A DNA stretch of 64,000 nucleotides, from positions 62,001-126,000 of the forward strand of contig JBBDID010000018.1 in assembly GCA_040880585.1 (NCBI GenBank), written 5' to 3'. Each line of letters starts with the position of its first letter. Position 1 is the first letter of the stretch. Below the pieces are notes generated by a model. It was not told the origin of the DNA. It saw nothing but the letters and a program-made list of their open reading frames with translations, and searched no databases. Source of the stretch: Paracrocinitomix sp040880585 (GTDB lineage: Bacteria > Bacteroidota > Bacteroidia > Flavobacteriales_D > Crocinitomicaceae). Of the stretch, positions 45,768 to 53,910 are shown one piece after another. Position numbers and translations under genes: made by a program.

Positions 45768-46340
45768 GAATATCGATTAGCGAATGTTGAAGTTTTACTT
45801 CGTAATTCGGTGTTCGTTATTCCTTTATTTATTTCTTTTTTGAATATCGAATATCGATCAACGAANNNNNNNNNNNNNNNNNNNNNNNNNNNNNNNNNNN
45901 NNNNNNNNNNNNNNNNNNNNNNNNNNNNNNNNNNNNNNNNNNNNNNNNNNNNNNNNNNNNNNNNNCTTTGTTTATTTCTTTTTTGAATATCGAATATCGA
46001 TCAACGAATGCTGAATGTTGCAGTTACTTCGTAATTCGCCAATCGACATTCCTTGTTCGTTATTCCTTTGTTTATTTCTTTTTTGAATATCGAATATCGA
46101 TCAACGAATGCTGAATGTTGCAGTTACTTCGTAATTCGCCAATCGACATTCCTTGTTCGTTATTCCTTTGTTTATTTCTTTTTTGAATATCGAATATCGA
46201 TCAACGAATGCTGAATGTTGCAGTTACTTCGTAATTCGCCAATCGACATTCCTTGTTCGTTATTCCTTTGTTTATTTCTTTTTTGAATATCGAATATCGA
46301 TCAACGAATGCTGAATGTTGAAGTTTTACTTCGTGATGCA
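45768..46340. repeat. Tandem repeat of 100-bp units
   Basis: Full units begin at 45966, 46066 and 46166, each starting CTTTGTTTATTTCTTTTTTG and containing GAATATCGAATATCGATCAA and CTTCGTAATTCGCCAATCG; they appear identical. A partial unit runs from 46266 to about 46340. A shorter unit of 73 bp starts at 45768 before the gap. Both outer copies read GTTGAAGTTTTACTTCG where inner ones read GTTGCAGTTACTTCG. It is A+T-rich and non-coding. Confidence 0.92.
45866..45965. other. Assembly gap (100 N)
   Basis: Exactly 100 undetermined bases lie within the tandem repeat. The round number is a scaffolding placeholder, so the true length and copy number are unknown. Confidence 0.98.
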
Positions 46341-46492
46341 CAACCCCATCCACCCATATTTTCACTATCAGACGTCCTGTTTTTAACAAACTGCACTTCC
46401 TGTTTAATAAATTAACTTTTATAACACATTGTGAACCAATAAATTTCATTTATTCACCTCATTTTGTATTAGGTATCTTCAGAGATAAATAT

Positions 46493-46500
46493 TATCTTTG
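46493..46500 (+). promoter_or_regulatory. -7 promoter box of the cold-shock gene
   Basis: TATCTTTG matches TAnnTTTG; a TTTG lies 26 bp upstream (46463-46466), a spacing longer than usual. If used, it gives the cold-shock mRNA a leader of about 170 bases. Confidence 0.45.
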
Positions 46501-46676
46501 TGGCGTTCATAAGCCTTTGTATACGGCAGAATAATAATTATTGCGATCACTAGGTCGATCTTGAGTAAAGTCATTCTAGCAAATTGCCTTTTCAATTTAA
46601 AATTTAGTAAAGCAATGATTACAAATCTGTTAATCGAGCTTATTTGAATTTATTATTTAACATATTTTAATCATTA

Positions 46677-47129
46677 ATGGGTAGATCAAACGAAACCTTT
46701 AGTAAAAAAGAAAAAGAGAAAAAGAAAGAGCGTAAGAAGAAAGAAAAGCAAAAACGCAAAGAAGAACGACAGTCAAGTTCTGATGGCGGAGGTCTTGATT
46801 CTATGATGGCTTACGTAGACGAAAATGGTGTTATTGTCGATACACCACCAGATCCGGATAAAAAGAAAACCAAGATCAAAGCAGAGAACATTGAAATTGG
46901 TATTCCCAAAAAAGAGGAGATGGAGGAAGAAGATCCGATTCATGAAGGAAAAGTAACTTTCTTCAATGATGAAAAAGGATACGGATTTATCAAAGACAAA
47001 AATAATCAGGAGAGTTACTTTGTCCATATCAATAACCTGAGAGAACCGGTTGCTGAAGGAGACAAGGTAGAATTTGAAACCGAGAGAGGACCAAAAGGAA
47101 TGGTGGCTATCAAAGTCAAAAAATTGTAA
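46677..47129 (+). CDS. Cold-shock-domain protein with lysine-rich N-terminal extension
   Basis: The 150-residue protein has an N-terminal stretch of about 35 residues that is nearly all lysine, glutamate and arginine (KEKEKKKERKKKEKQKRK). An acidic linker leads to a cold-shock domain in the last 65 residues. The RNA-binding motifs are present as KGYGFIKD (RNP1) and YFVHINNL (RNP2). Cold-shock proteins bind single-stranded RNA as chaperones. Flavobacteria often have this extended form. The probable long leader suggests post-transcriptional control as in cspA. A hairpin terminator follows. Confidence 0.9.
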   Translation: MGRSNETFSKKEKEKKKERKKKEKQKRKEERQSSSDGGGLDSMMAYVDENGVIVDTPPDPDKKKTKIKAENIEIGIPKKEEMEEEDPIHEGKVTFFNDEKGYGFIKDKNNQESYFVHINNLREPVAEGDKVEFETERGPKGMVAIKVKKL

Positions 47130-47176
47130 GCTACACTTGAGAAAATCCCTTTTTTAATTTTCACTTTATTGCAGAC

Positions 47177-47210
47177 AGGTCAACTTTAATTAGTTGACCT
47201 TTTGATTTTT
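47177..47210 (+). terminator. Terminator of the cold-shock gene
   Basis: AGGTCAACT (47177-47185) and AGTTGACCT (47192-47200) form a perfect 9-bp stem with a 6-base loop, followed by a T-rich tract. Confidence 0.85.
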
Positions 47211-47267
47211 ATACAAAATCGGAATGACTTGAGGTAGAACAGTCAACTTCATTAATTTGAGAATGAT

Positions 47268-47275
47268 TAGTTTTG
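47268..47275 (+). promoter_or_regulatory. -7 promoter box of the PIG-L operon
   Basis: TAGTTTTG matches TAnnTTTG, 19 bases before the ATG at 47295. No clear -33 box was found. Confidence 0.4.
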
Positions 47276-47294
47276 TCTGAATTCAAGCAAAATT

Positions 47295-49745
47295 ATGCGG
47301 TATCTCAGTGTTTTATTTTTCTTTTTTTTGTTCACCTTCAGCGCTCAGGCAAATAAAACAGCGGCTGAAATTTATATTGATCTGCAAAAACTTAGTTCCC
47401 TCAAACGGGTGCTTTATATTGCTGCTCATCCGGATGATGAAAATACAAGAGCATTGGCCTGGTTTTCACTGGGAGAGAAAGCTGAAACCGCTTATTTATC
47501 ATTAACTCGGGGAGATGGGGGACAAAACCTGATTGGAGATGAGTTGAGCGAGTATTTGGGTGTTTTGCGAACACAAGAGTTATTAGCCGCCCGATCTTAT
47601 GACGGTGCAAAGCAATTTTTTACCCGTGCCGTTGATTTTGGTTATTCTAAATCTGCTGAAGAAACACTTGAAAAATGGGGAAAAGACGAAATTTTATCGG
47701 ATGTTGTGTTGGTGATTCGGAAGTTTAAACCGGATGTCATCATCACCCGTTTTCCTCCTGATGGAAGGGGAGGGCACGGACACCATAGCGCATCTGCCAT
47801 GCTGGCAATAGAAGGCTTCGAAAAAGCAGCAGATCCTGAATACCAACCTGAACAAGTAGCGCAATACGGTACCTGGAAAACCAACTCCATTTATTGGAAT
47901 ACCTCGTATTGGTGGAATCGTGAAATTGCAGACAGTGCTGAAAATAATCCAGATTTTCTAGTCAAAGACATTGGGGGCTACAACTCACTTTTGGGAATGT
48001 CTTATAACGAGATCGGTACCATTGCCAGAAGCCAACATAAATGTCAGGGATTTGGCGCCATCATTGAAAGGGGTTCTCTAACAGAATATTTTCAATACCT
48101 GGGCGGAAAAAAAATTGCTTCCAACTTTTTTGAGGACAGTGAAAGAACCTGGGAAAGTTTAGGTAGTAAATCACTGAACAAAAAATTCCAGCAGCTCATG
48201 CAAGAATTTGATTTTGATCAAACGGAAAACAATGTGTACCCTCTGTTTGAGATCAGAGATGAACTCAAGCGACTGGAGACCAATCCCCTGATTGATGAAA
48301 AAATTAAACTGTGTGAGTCTATTATTGTAAATTGTCTGGGCTTGCACATAGAGGCGCTTACGGACGATTTTGCTTATGTGAAAGGGCGTGAAATGAAAGT
48401 GATGCTGCATGCTATTAATCGTTCATCTATTGATCTTCATATCAATGAAATTCAAATAGCAAACAAAAAAGAAGTGGTACAAAAAACTGTTATAGAAAAC
48501 AAAAAATTTGAATGGGAGATCACACATCAGGTAAAAGAAGACTTTTCCACCCCTTACTGGTTGGTACATCCTTTTGATAATTTATTTGACGTACGGGAAT
48601 TCAGTCATTTGGGAAATGCAGAAAATCCACCTACATTTTCATTACAAATCAATATGACTATTGCGGGAAATGAATTGGAACGGCTTATTCCGGTGACTTA
48701 TAAATGGCGAGATCCCTCTTATGGTGAGAAAAGACGCCCGGTTTTGAGTACGCCATCTTTTACGGCCAACGTTGAACAGGAAATCAGCTTATTCAAACAA
48801 AAAGAGAGTAAAATTATTCGGGTCAATATCCACAGTTTTGTAGATAGCCTGAAGGATGAAATCCATATTCAATATCCTGAGGGATGGAAAGTAGAACCGG
48901 AAGTGATTCCCGTTCAATTTGGTGCCAAACATGAGGAAAAATGGGTGAGTTTTGAAATAAAGCCCAGTAGAAAAAGTGAGGATGGAGAAGTTACATTCAA
49001 AAACAAAGCCGGTGAAACCCTCTACAATTATAGAGAAATCGCTTATGATCACATTCCTACTCAAGCTATTATACGCCCATCAAAAATGAAAGTGCTCCAA
49101 CTGGATGCGGAAATTGAAGAGGGGAGGGTCGCTTATATAAAAGGTGTGAAAGATGCGGTGCCGGTTGGCATTGAACAATTGGGCTTTACAGTAGATGTAT
49201 TTGAAGTAGCGGATTTATCTACCCTGGACTTAAGCACCTATTCTTCTGTAGTACTCGGTATCCGGATCTATAACGTATATCCTGAAATGCTAAACTTTAA
49301 CAACAAGCTCTTTCATTATGTGGAAGAAGGAGGTAATGTCGTTATGCAATACAACACCGCTTCCCGCTCACAAAGCGATCAAACATTTGGACCGCTTCCT
49401 TTTGAATTGTCCAGAAACAGGGTGACAGAAGAAGATGCAACCGTCACTTTTTTAGCACCTGATCATCCCATTTTAAATGCTCCCAATAAAATAACAGCCG
49501 CCGATTTTGAAGGCTGGGTGCAAGAGCGCGGATTGTATTTTGCCGATAATTGGGATTCTGCCTACTTGCCTTTATTCTCCTGGCATGACAAAGGAGAAGA
49601 ACCCCAGAAAGGAGCTTTGATTGTTGCCAAATATGGAAAAGGACAATTTGTATACACCGGTATTTCATTTTTCAGAGAACTGCCCAATGGTGTAGTAGGT
49701 GCTTATCGATTATTAGCCAATATTTTAAGTTATCCCAATGACTGA
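47295..49745 (+). CDS. Secreted PIG-L (LmbE-like) deacetylase with NEW3-like and GATase-like domains
   Basis: The 816-residue protein has a signal peptide (MRYLSVLFFFFLFTFSAQA). Residues 35-270 are a PIG-L deacetylase with the zinc motif AHPDDE at 44-49 and GGHGHH near residue 160. Such enzymes remove acetyl groups from N-acetylglucosaminyl compounds. The middle part (residues about 500-590) resembles a NEW3 beta-sandwich, and the C-terminal 200 residues look like a class I glutamine-amidotransferase fold without a visible catalytic triad (VVLGIRIYNVYPEML, EEGGNVVMQY). It is much longer than the bacillithiol enzyme BshB and is exported, so a role on an external sugar is more likely. Its stop overlaps the next small gene. 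Confidence 0.88.
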   Translation: MRYLSVLFFFFLFTFSAQANKTAAEIYIDLQKLSSLKRVLYIAAHPDDENTRALAWFSLGEKAETAYLSLTRGDGGQNLIGDELSEYLGVLRTQELLAARSYDGAKQFFTRAVDFGYSKSAEETLEKWGKDEILSDVVLVIRKFKPDVIITRFPPDGRGGHGHHSASAMLAIEGFEKAADPEYQPEQVAQYGTWKTNSIYWNTSYWWNREIADSAENNPDFLVKDIGGYNSLLGMSYNEIGTIARSQHKCQGFGAIIERGSLTEYFQYLGGKKIASNFFEDSERTWESLGSKSLNKKFQQLMQEFDFDQTENNVYPLFEIRDELKRLETNPLIDEKIKLCESIIVNCLGLHIEALTDDFAYVKGREMKVMLHAINRSSIDLHINEIQIANKKEVVQKTVIENKKFEWEITHQVKEDFSTPYWLVHPFDNLFDVREFSHLGNAENPPTFSLQINMTIAGNELERLIPVTYKWRDPSYGEKRRPVLSTPSFTANVEQEISLFKQKESKIIRVNIHSFVDSLKDEIHIQYPEGWKVEPEVIPVQFGAKHEEKWVSFEIKPSRKSEDGEVTFKNKAGETLYNYREIAYDHIPTQAIIRPSKMKVLQLDAEIEEGRVAYIKGVKDAVPVGIEQLGFTVDVFEVADLSTLDLSTYSSVVLGIRIYNVYPEMLNFNNKLFHYVEEGGNVVMQYNTASRSQSDQTFGPLPFELSRNRVTEEDATVTFLAPDHPILNAPNKITAADFEGWVQERGLYFADNWDSAYLPLFSWHDKGEEPQKGALIVAKYGKGQFVYTGISFFRELPNGVVGAYRLLANILSYPND

Positions 49746-49851
49746 AGAAGAAAAAGATCAAACAAATTGGAAGGCATGGTATTGGGGCTTGATCCTCTTT
49801 CTATTGCTACAGATTATCATTTACTTAATCATCACTAAATCTTTTGAGTAA
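49738..49851 (+). CDS. 37-residue single-helix membrane microprotein
   Basis: The frame starts at an ATG that overlaps the PIG-L stop by eight bases and ends in TAATG, sharing bases with the symporter start. The product begins MTEEEKDQTNWKAWYWG and continues as one hydrophobic helix (LILFLLLQIIIYLII) ending TKSFE. Both overlaps, the acidic head, the aromatic WKAWYW belt and the clean membrane helix make chance unlikely. By position it could be a small subunit or stabiliser of the following sodium:solute symporter, comparable to the small subunits known for some members. This is inferred. Confidence 0.72.
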   Translation: MTEEEKDQTNWKAWYWGLILFLLLQIIIYLIITKSFE

Positions 49852-51560
49852 TGAGTTGGGTAGATTGGGTCATTCTTCTCACAACACTTTTAATCATTGT
49901 ACTTTACGGTTCCTGGAAAACCCGAAAGCAGAAAAATCTTCAGGGCTATTTAAAAGGAGATAATCAAGATGCCTGGATGACCATTGGTCTTTCAATCATG
50001 GCGACACAGGCCAGTGCCATTACTTTTCTTTCTACACCGGGACAGGCGTATGAAAGCGGAATGGGTTTTGTGCAATTTTATTTTGGGCTGCCCATAGCCA
50101 TGATCATCATCTCGGTATTCATTCTCCCCATTTATTATCGATTAAAGGTGTATACTGCCTATCAGTATCTTGAACAACGATTTGACGTACGCGTACGTTC
50201 GTTTACAGCCTTTTTATTTCTGGTATCCAGAGGACTTGCAGCCGGCATTACCATTTACGCCCCGGCAATCATCTTGTCTAAACTGTTAAACTGGAACCTG
50301 CAACTGACCTGTTTATTGATTGGCGGATTAGTAATCGTTTACACGGTTTCAGGAGGGAGCAGGGCCGTCTCTCTTACTCAAAAATGGCAAATGGCAGTAA
50401 TTATGGGAGGGATGTTTTTCGCTTTTTACTTCGTGCTTCAAAGCTTTCCGGATACAGTTAGTTTTTTTGAAGGCGTTGACATAGCAGGAAATCTGGGAAA
50501 AATGGATGTGATCGATCTTTCTGTGGATCCTTCTAATCGCTACACACTTTTTTCAGGACTCACCGGCGGACTGTTTCTCTTTGTGTCTTATTTTGGAACA
50601 GATCAATCACAAGTACAACGTTATTTGGGAGGAAAGAGCCTGAAAGCATCCCGCATTGGATTGATGTTTAACGGTTTGATGAAGATCCCCATGCAATTTT
50701 TTATTCTATTTATAGGGGTCATGGTTTTTGTGTCCTTCCAATTCAATAAGCCCCCGATCATTTTCAATGCATCTGCCATTGATATTGAGACACAAAAACA
50801 CGAAGAGTTAGTAGAATTGGAAGCAACCTATAACACCACTTTTGAGAACAAAAAGAAGGCATTAGAGCAACTTTCATATAACGGCAGTTCAGATTATAGT
50901 GAAGTTCGTGCTTTGCAGGATGAACAGGATGCCATACGAACTGAGTACAAAGAGAACATGCAGAAAATAGATGCGGGATATGAAAAAAAAGACAGCGACT
51001 ACATTTTTTTGACCTTTGTACTTAATTTTTTACCGCATGGATTGATCGGTTTATTACTGGCGGTCATCTTTTCTGCAGCCATGTCTTCTACAGCAGGGGA
51101 GTTGAACGCATTGGCATCTACCACCACAATCGATTATTACAAAAAGTTCTGGTCTAAAAGTGATGATGAAAAGAAAGATCTTCGGGTCAGTAAATTACTC
51201 ACCGTAGCCTGGGGAGTAATGGCCATTATCATTGCTCTTACAGCAGGTTTGTTTGAAAACCTCATTCAATTGGTGAATATTTTAGGATCTCTTTTTTACG
51301 GCACCATACTCGGGGTATTTCTCCTGGCTTTTTTCTTCAAAAAAGTGGGAGCAAAATCTGCATTGTTGGCGGGTGTTATTGGGCAATTGTTTGTTTTGAT
51401 CCTTCACGCATTAACTGTATTAGATGTGTTTGAACTCAGCTATTTACTGTATAACATCATTGGCAGTACAGTAGTCATTCTCTGTGGTCTATTTTTACAG
51501 CAAATCTTTAAAGAACCGGTAAAGGAAATAAAGGATGACCTTAAAAATCATGGGGAGTAA
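49851..51560 (+). CDS. Sodium:solute symporter (SSS family)
   Basis: The 569-residue membrane protein has about 13 hydrophobic segments. Family marks include GLSIMATQASAITFLSTPGQAYESG (split here at residues 46-70), YTAYQYLEQRFDVRVR, the VSYFGTDQSQVQRYL core and SAAMSSTAGELNALAS near residue 410. A hydrophilic coiled insertion of about 80 residues (ETQKHEELVELEATY) lies between membrane segments at about residues 310-385, which is unusual for the family. The substrate is unknown; the neighbour PIG-L deacetylase suggests a sugar derivative. It is translationally coupled to the microprotein. Confidence 0.93.
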   Translation: MSWVDWVILLTTLLIIVLYGSWKTRKQKNLQGYLKGDNQDAWMTIGLSIMATQASAITFLSTPGQAYESGMGFVQFYFGLPIAMIIISVFILPIYYRLKVYTAYQYLEQRFDVRVRSFTAFLFLVSRGLAAGITIYAPAIILSKLLNWNLQLTCLLIGGLVIVYTVSGGSRAVSLTQKWQMAVIMGGMFFAFYFVLQSFPDTVSFFEGVDIAGNLGKMDVIDLSVDPSNRYTLFSGLTGGLFLFVSYFGTDQSQVQRYLGGKSLKASRIGLMFNGLMKIPMQFFILFIGVMVFVSFQFNKPPIIFNASAIDIETQKHEELVELEATYNTTFENKKKALEQLSYNGSSDYSEVRALQDEQDAIRTEYKENMQKIDAGYEKKDSDYIFLTFVLNFLPHGLIGLLLAVIFSAAMSSTAGELNALASTTTIDYYKKFWSKSDDEKKDLRVSKLLTVAWGVMAIIIALTAGLFENLIQLVNILGSLFYGTILGVFLLAFFFKKVGAKSALLAGVIGQLFVLILHALTVLDVFELSYLLYNIIGSTVVILCGLFLQQIFKEPVKEIKDDLKNHGE

Positions 51561-51780
51561 GGCCTCTGACTAATCAAGAAAATTGGTTTTGGAAATAGGG
51601 TTGTTAATTGTAATGGGTTTCTAGCGGTTTGCGTATATGACTTGTGGTAGATTTCGAAGCTTTGGTGAAGTAAGGGCTGTCCTACGTGTGATGGCTACCC
51701 GGATATGTACACGCCACTGGGTGCTTTTGTGCGTGGATGCGAGAGGAGGTGAATTTTGCTTATGTTAGCAACTGTTTTCT
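51561..51780 (-). repeat. Cassette-type repeat R1
   Basis: No gene lies in the 325 bases between the symporter and the next gene. Read on the minus strand, this segment starts AACAGTTGCTAAC (complement of 51764-51776), continues ATAAGCAAAATTCACC and further on contains GGACAGCCCTTACTTCACC. The first part is shared with R3, the second with R2. It directly follows the lipoprotein gene at 51886. Confidence 0.65.
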
Positions 51781-51885
51781 ACTCCTAAAATTTGAGGTAT
51801 TCAAATGTCACTCAGATTTTATTGTCCTTTTGGGTATCAATAAAAATACGAATCAATGTTTTCCTCTTGTTATTCAGCACCTTCT

Positions 51886-52341
51886 TTAGCACGTAAAAGA
51901 TTCGTACTTATTCAAAAACCATTTATTTCCCTTTTTCTCAAATTCCAAATAATATAATTTACCAACTTCTTTCCTAAAACCCTCTATTTTAATATTGTTG
52001 TTGCTACTATCAATCTCAACATAGTTCAACTCTGAGGATATATCATCTCTGTAGTCCCACTCTATAAAATACAAATCATTGACTGATAAATTAAGATTAG
52101 AGTCACATGTGTAGACATTATAATCAAATTCTGATCTGATTCTTGTCCTTTGAAATAACGAATCTCTAATAAATCTCTCATAAAATTCTTCGAAATTTTC
52201 TTGGTTTAATAATGAATCGGAATTGTTCACATTATTTACTGTGCCAGTACTTTCATTCTCTTCGTCAACTTCGGCTTGTTTTAACGAATCACCACAAGAG
52301 TGTAGTAATAATATTAAGGTTAATCTGAGTAAAGGCCTCAT
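51886..52341 (-). CDS. Small lipoprotein of unknown function
   Basis: The protein is 151 residues from the ATG at 52341; the frame is open 11 codons further but that part runs through the repeat R2. The leader MRPLLRLTLILLLHSC is a lipoprotein signal with the acylated cysteine at 16. The body is acidic (DEENESTGTVNNVNNSD) then mixed, ending KWFLNKYESFTC. No family was recognised. The gene is bounded exactly by the 13-base sequence GTTAGCAACTGTT before its ATG and by the reverse complement of it after the gene, which gives it the look of a mobile cassette. Confidence 0.65.
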   Translation of the reverse strand: MRPLLRLTLILLLHSCGDSLKQAEVDEENESTGTVNNVNNSDSLLNQENFEEFYERFIRDSLFQRTRIRSEFDYNVYTCDSNLNLSVNDLYFIEWDYRDDISSELNYVEIDSSNNNIKIEGFRKEVGKLYYLEFEKKGNKWFLNKYESFTC

Positions 52342-52460
52342 AACAGTTGCTAACGTTTCCCTAAAACTAGGCATTTTTTAAATGCCGTCGCTAGTGTGTT
52401 GGCCAAATCCCGGATACTGCATTGCCTTCGCGTAGCCGCTTTGGCCAAACAAGGGCTGTC
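52342..52460 (-). repeat. Cassette-type repeat R2
   Basis: On the minus strand it begins GGACAGCCCTTGTTTGGCC, like the middle of R1, and ends ATGCCTAGTTTTA, GGGAAACGTTAGC, AACTGTT directly before the ATG at 52341. The final part matches the end of R3 (ATGCCTAATTTTA, then GAACGTTAGG). Confidence 0.65.
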
Positions 52461-52515
52461 CAAAGGTCAATTGTCCGCTCAAGATTAATAATATGACTAC
52501 TATTTGTCGCTTCAT
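52378..52515 (-). pseudogene. 5' remnant of a secreted-protein gene cut by R2
   Basis: A 45-residue frame begins MKRQIVVILLILSGQLTFGQ, a textbook signal peptide with a Bacteroidota-style end. It then runs into the R2 repeat (PLFGQSGYAKAMQ, then YPGFGQHTSDGI) and stops. The body of the protein is missing. It follows the Fic gene by 21 bp in the same direction. A real short secreted peptide is possible but less likely, because the last 25 residues are encoded by repeat DNA. Confidence 0.5.
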
Positions 52516-52536
52516 TTTAATGCACCGTTCTTCTTC

Positions 52537-53142
52537 TCATTTGTCAGTTGCAATCAGTTCAAAAATCAATTCAGTCAATGTTCCTAAATCGCTCTCAATT
52601 GCTCCTTTCATATATCTTTCGTAAACACTGTTGTTGTCTGGCGGGTTGAGATTTAAGGTCAAACCTTTTTCCAATGCCAACAGCCTTAAAAACTCTCTTT
52701 GTGCTCGTCCGTTTCCTTCTCTGAATGGGTGTAAATAGTTGACGTTATCTAAATTTTCTGCCAATTTCTCGGCTAACTGTCTTTTGTTGTTATTCGGAAT
52801 TTTCTTAAACTCGGTAATTAACTGGTCAATGTATCTAAAAGCGTTGTCAAAATGCGAAGTAGGGAAAAACTGTTTGCCGTCTTTGCTTATTTCAACAATC
52901 CGTTTTTTTCCTGCCCAAACGTATATGTCTTGAAACAAATGTCTATGAATTTCAAAAAGGCTGTCAATTCCCTTGATTTTTATCGGGTTCTCGTAAAGTT
53001 CTTGAAGTCGTTTAGTTACCGCACCACTCTCAACAAAGAGTAATACATCAGGGTCTGAAATGTCTTGTAAATTCCGTAAAAGTCCTGTATTGGGGTCTGT
53101 GTAGATGTAGTCAGGGTCTATGTATTTGTAGGAATTAGACAT
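52537..53142 (-). CDS. Fic-domain AMP-transferase toxin
   Basis: The protein is 201 residues from the ATG at 53142 (start MSNSYKYIDPDYIYTD); a start nine codons earlier is possible. The catalytic motif HPFREGNGR is complete, with the histidine at residue 138, and the flap region IVEISKDGKQFFP precedes it. Fic toxins transfer AMP to targets such as gyrase and topoisomerase IV. No inhibitory helix is seen within the protein; inhibition should come from the small antitoxin encoded just upstream, with which it overlaps by eight bases. This is the VbhT/VbhA (class I) arrangement. Confidence 0.92.
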   Translation of the reverse strand: MSNSYKYIDPDYIYTDPNTGLLRNLQDISDPDVLLFVESGAVTKRLQELYENPIKIKGIDSLFEIHRHLFQDIYVWAGKKRIVEISKDGKQFFPTSHFDNAFRYIDQLITEFKKIPNNNKRQLAEKLAENLDNVNYLHPFREGNGRAQREFLRLLALEKGLTLNLNPPDNNSVYERYMKGAIESDLGTLTELIFELIATDK

Positions 53143-53356
53143 AGGCTTTCTGTTTGGCAAATGCCACAAGATCAGTTAGTGATATTTTTCCTGTCACATA
53201 GTCCCTAATAATTTCAATTCCTTTTGGTGTTGGTTTATAACCTTCAAACATATTACTCCCTAATGCGCTTGCAGTACTTTCCAATGTTTTCAAGTCTGCA
53301 AATTTTACCCCCATAATGGTCAGGTTGTTTCTGTCTATTTCTATTGTTTTAAACAT
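53135..53356 (-). CDS. VbhA-like antitoxin of the Fic toxin
   Basis: The 73-residue protein contains SNMFEG at residues 34-39, an exact match to the class I Fic-inhibition motif [S/T]xxxE[G/N]; the glutamate blocks ATP binding in the Fic active site. The tail YKPTPKGIEIIRDYVTGKIS and SLTDLVAFAKQKAYV fits the antitoxin-VbhA family. Gene order antitoxin-toxin and the overlap ensure that the antitoxin is made first. Confidence 0.85.
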   Translation of the reverse strand: MFKTIEIDRNNLTIMGVKFADLKTLESTASALGSNMFEGYKPTPKGIEIIRDYVTGKISLTDLVAFAKQKAYV

Positions 53357-53407
53357 CTTTTTTAGGTTTCAATGTCAATTACAAATTTACGATTTTTTCC
53401 TTGTTTT

Positions 53408-53830
53408 TCACCATGGGTTTTCAGTATAATTTTTGTCAAATTCCAAATTAAGAATCCCTAGTTCAGACCTTTTTAAATTAAATTTCTTCTTGGATTCTGT
53501 AGTCCAACAGTTGTCAGTATGGAAATTAGTTAGTTTTTCCTCTCTGACATCAACTATGTGATAATAAGTAATATCAGTTGTAACTCCAGGATGTGATTTT
53601 GCAATTATGTAAGAAGAGTCGTTTCCAACGGCGAAAATATAACCACTAATTATAGTTCGAGAAGTTTGACCTTCAGGGTCTTTTCTAAAACAAATGGTTC
53701 GGTTCGATTCCATATCAGCCCAACCGACATAATAATTTCCGATTATGTGCTCTTCTTCTGATTCATCCATTAAACCGCAGGAAGTTAGTACAGTTGAAAT
53801 AACAAGTATTAGAATTAAATTGTGTATCAT
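53408..53830 (-). CDS. Small lipoprotein of unknown function
   Basis: The protein is 140 residues from the ATG at 53830; a TTG one codon earlier is possible. The leader MIHNLILILVISTVLTSCG has a lipobox with the cysteine at 18. The body is hydrophilic, with NYYVGWADMESNRTICFRKD near the start, and contains three further cysteines or isolated motifs of no known family. The ATG follows R3 (GAACGTTAGGCC) after eight bases. Like the other lipoprotein of the island it looks like cargo next to a repeat. Role unknown; immunity or surface functions are possible but unproven. Confidence 0.6.
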   Translation of the reverse strand: MIHNLILILVISTVLTSCGLMDESEEEHIIGNYYVGWADMESNRTICFRKDPEGQTSRTIISGYIFAVGNDSSYIIAKSHPGVTTDITYYHIVDVREEKLTNFHTDNCWTTESKKKFNLKRSELGILNLEFDKNYTENPW

Positions 53831-53833
53831 CAA

Positions 53834-53910
53834 TAAGGCCTAACGTTCGAATAAAATTAGGCATTTATGGCGAGCCCCGCACTGCGGGGTGAATTTTACT
53901 TTTTGTTACC
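53834..53910 (-). repeat. Cassette-type repeat R3 (attC-like fold)
   Basis: On the minus strand it reads from GGGTAACAAAAAGTAAAATT through CACCCCGCAGTGCGGGG to ATGCCTAATTTTATTCG and AACGTTAGGCC. TAAC pairs with GTTA, TAAAATT pairs with AATTTTA, and CCCCGC-AGT-GCGGGG forms a central hairpin. GTTAGGC fits the integron core GTTRRRY. It lies between the HigA stop and the lipoprotein start. Confidence 0.65.

Larger units (their letters stand above)
45564..46676. other. Gene-free region: hairpin, tandem repeat, assembly gap, cold-shock leader
   Basis: No credible gene was found in these 1113 bases. They contain a hairpin (45622-45656), a stretch with GTAGCAACTG (45701-45710) like the ends of the cassette-type repeats further on, the 100-bp tandem repeat with its gap of Ns, and the promoter and long leader of the cold-shock gene. 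Confidence 0.7.

Noticed and set aside
45768..46340. CRISPR array
   Set aside because: The units are continuous 100-bp tandem repeats without unique spacers, and no cas gene is present.
46201..46449. 82-residue minus-strand reading frame
   Set aside because: It lies largely within the tandem repeat and has no protein-like composition or promoter.
47295..49745. Bacillithiol deacetylase BshB
   Set aside because: The AHPDDE motif fits PIG-L enzymes in general, but the protein is exported and more than three times too long for BshB.
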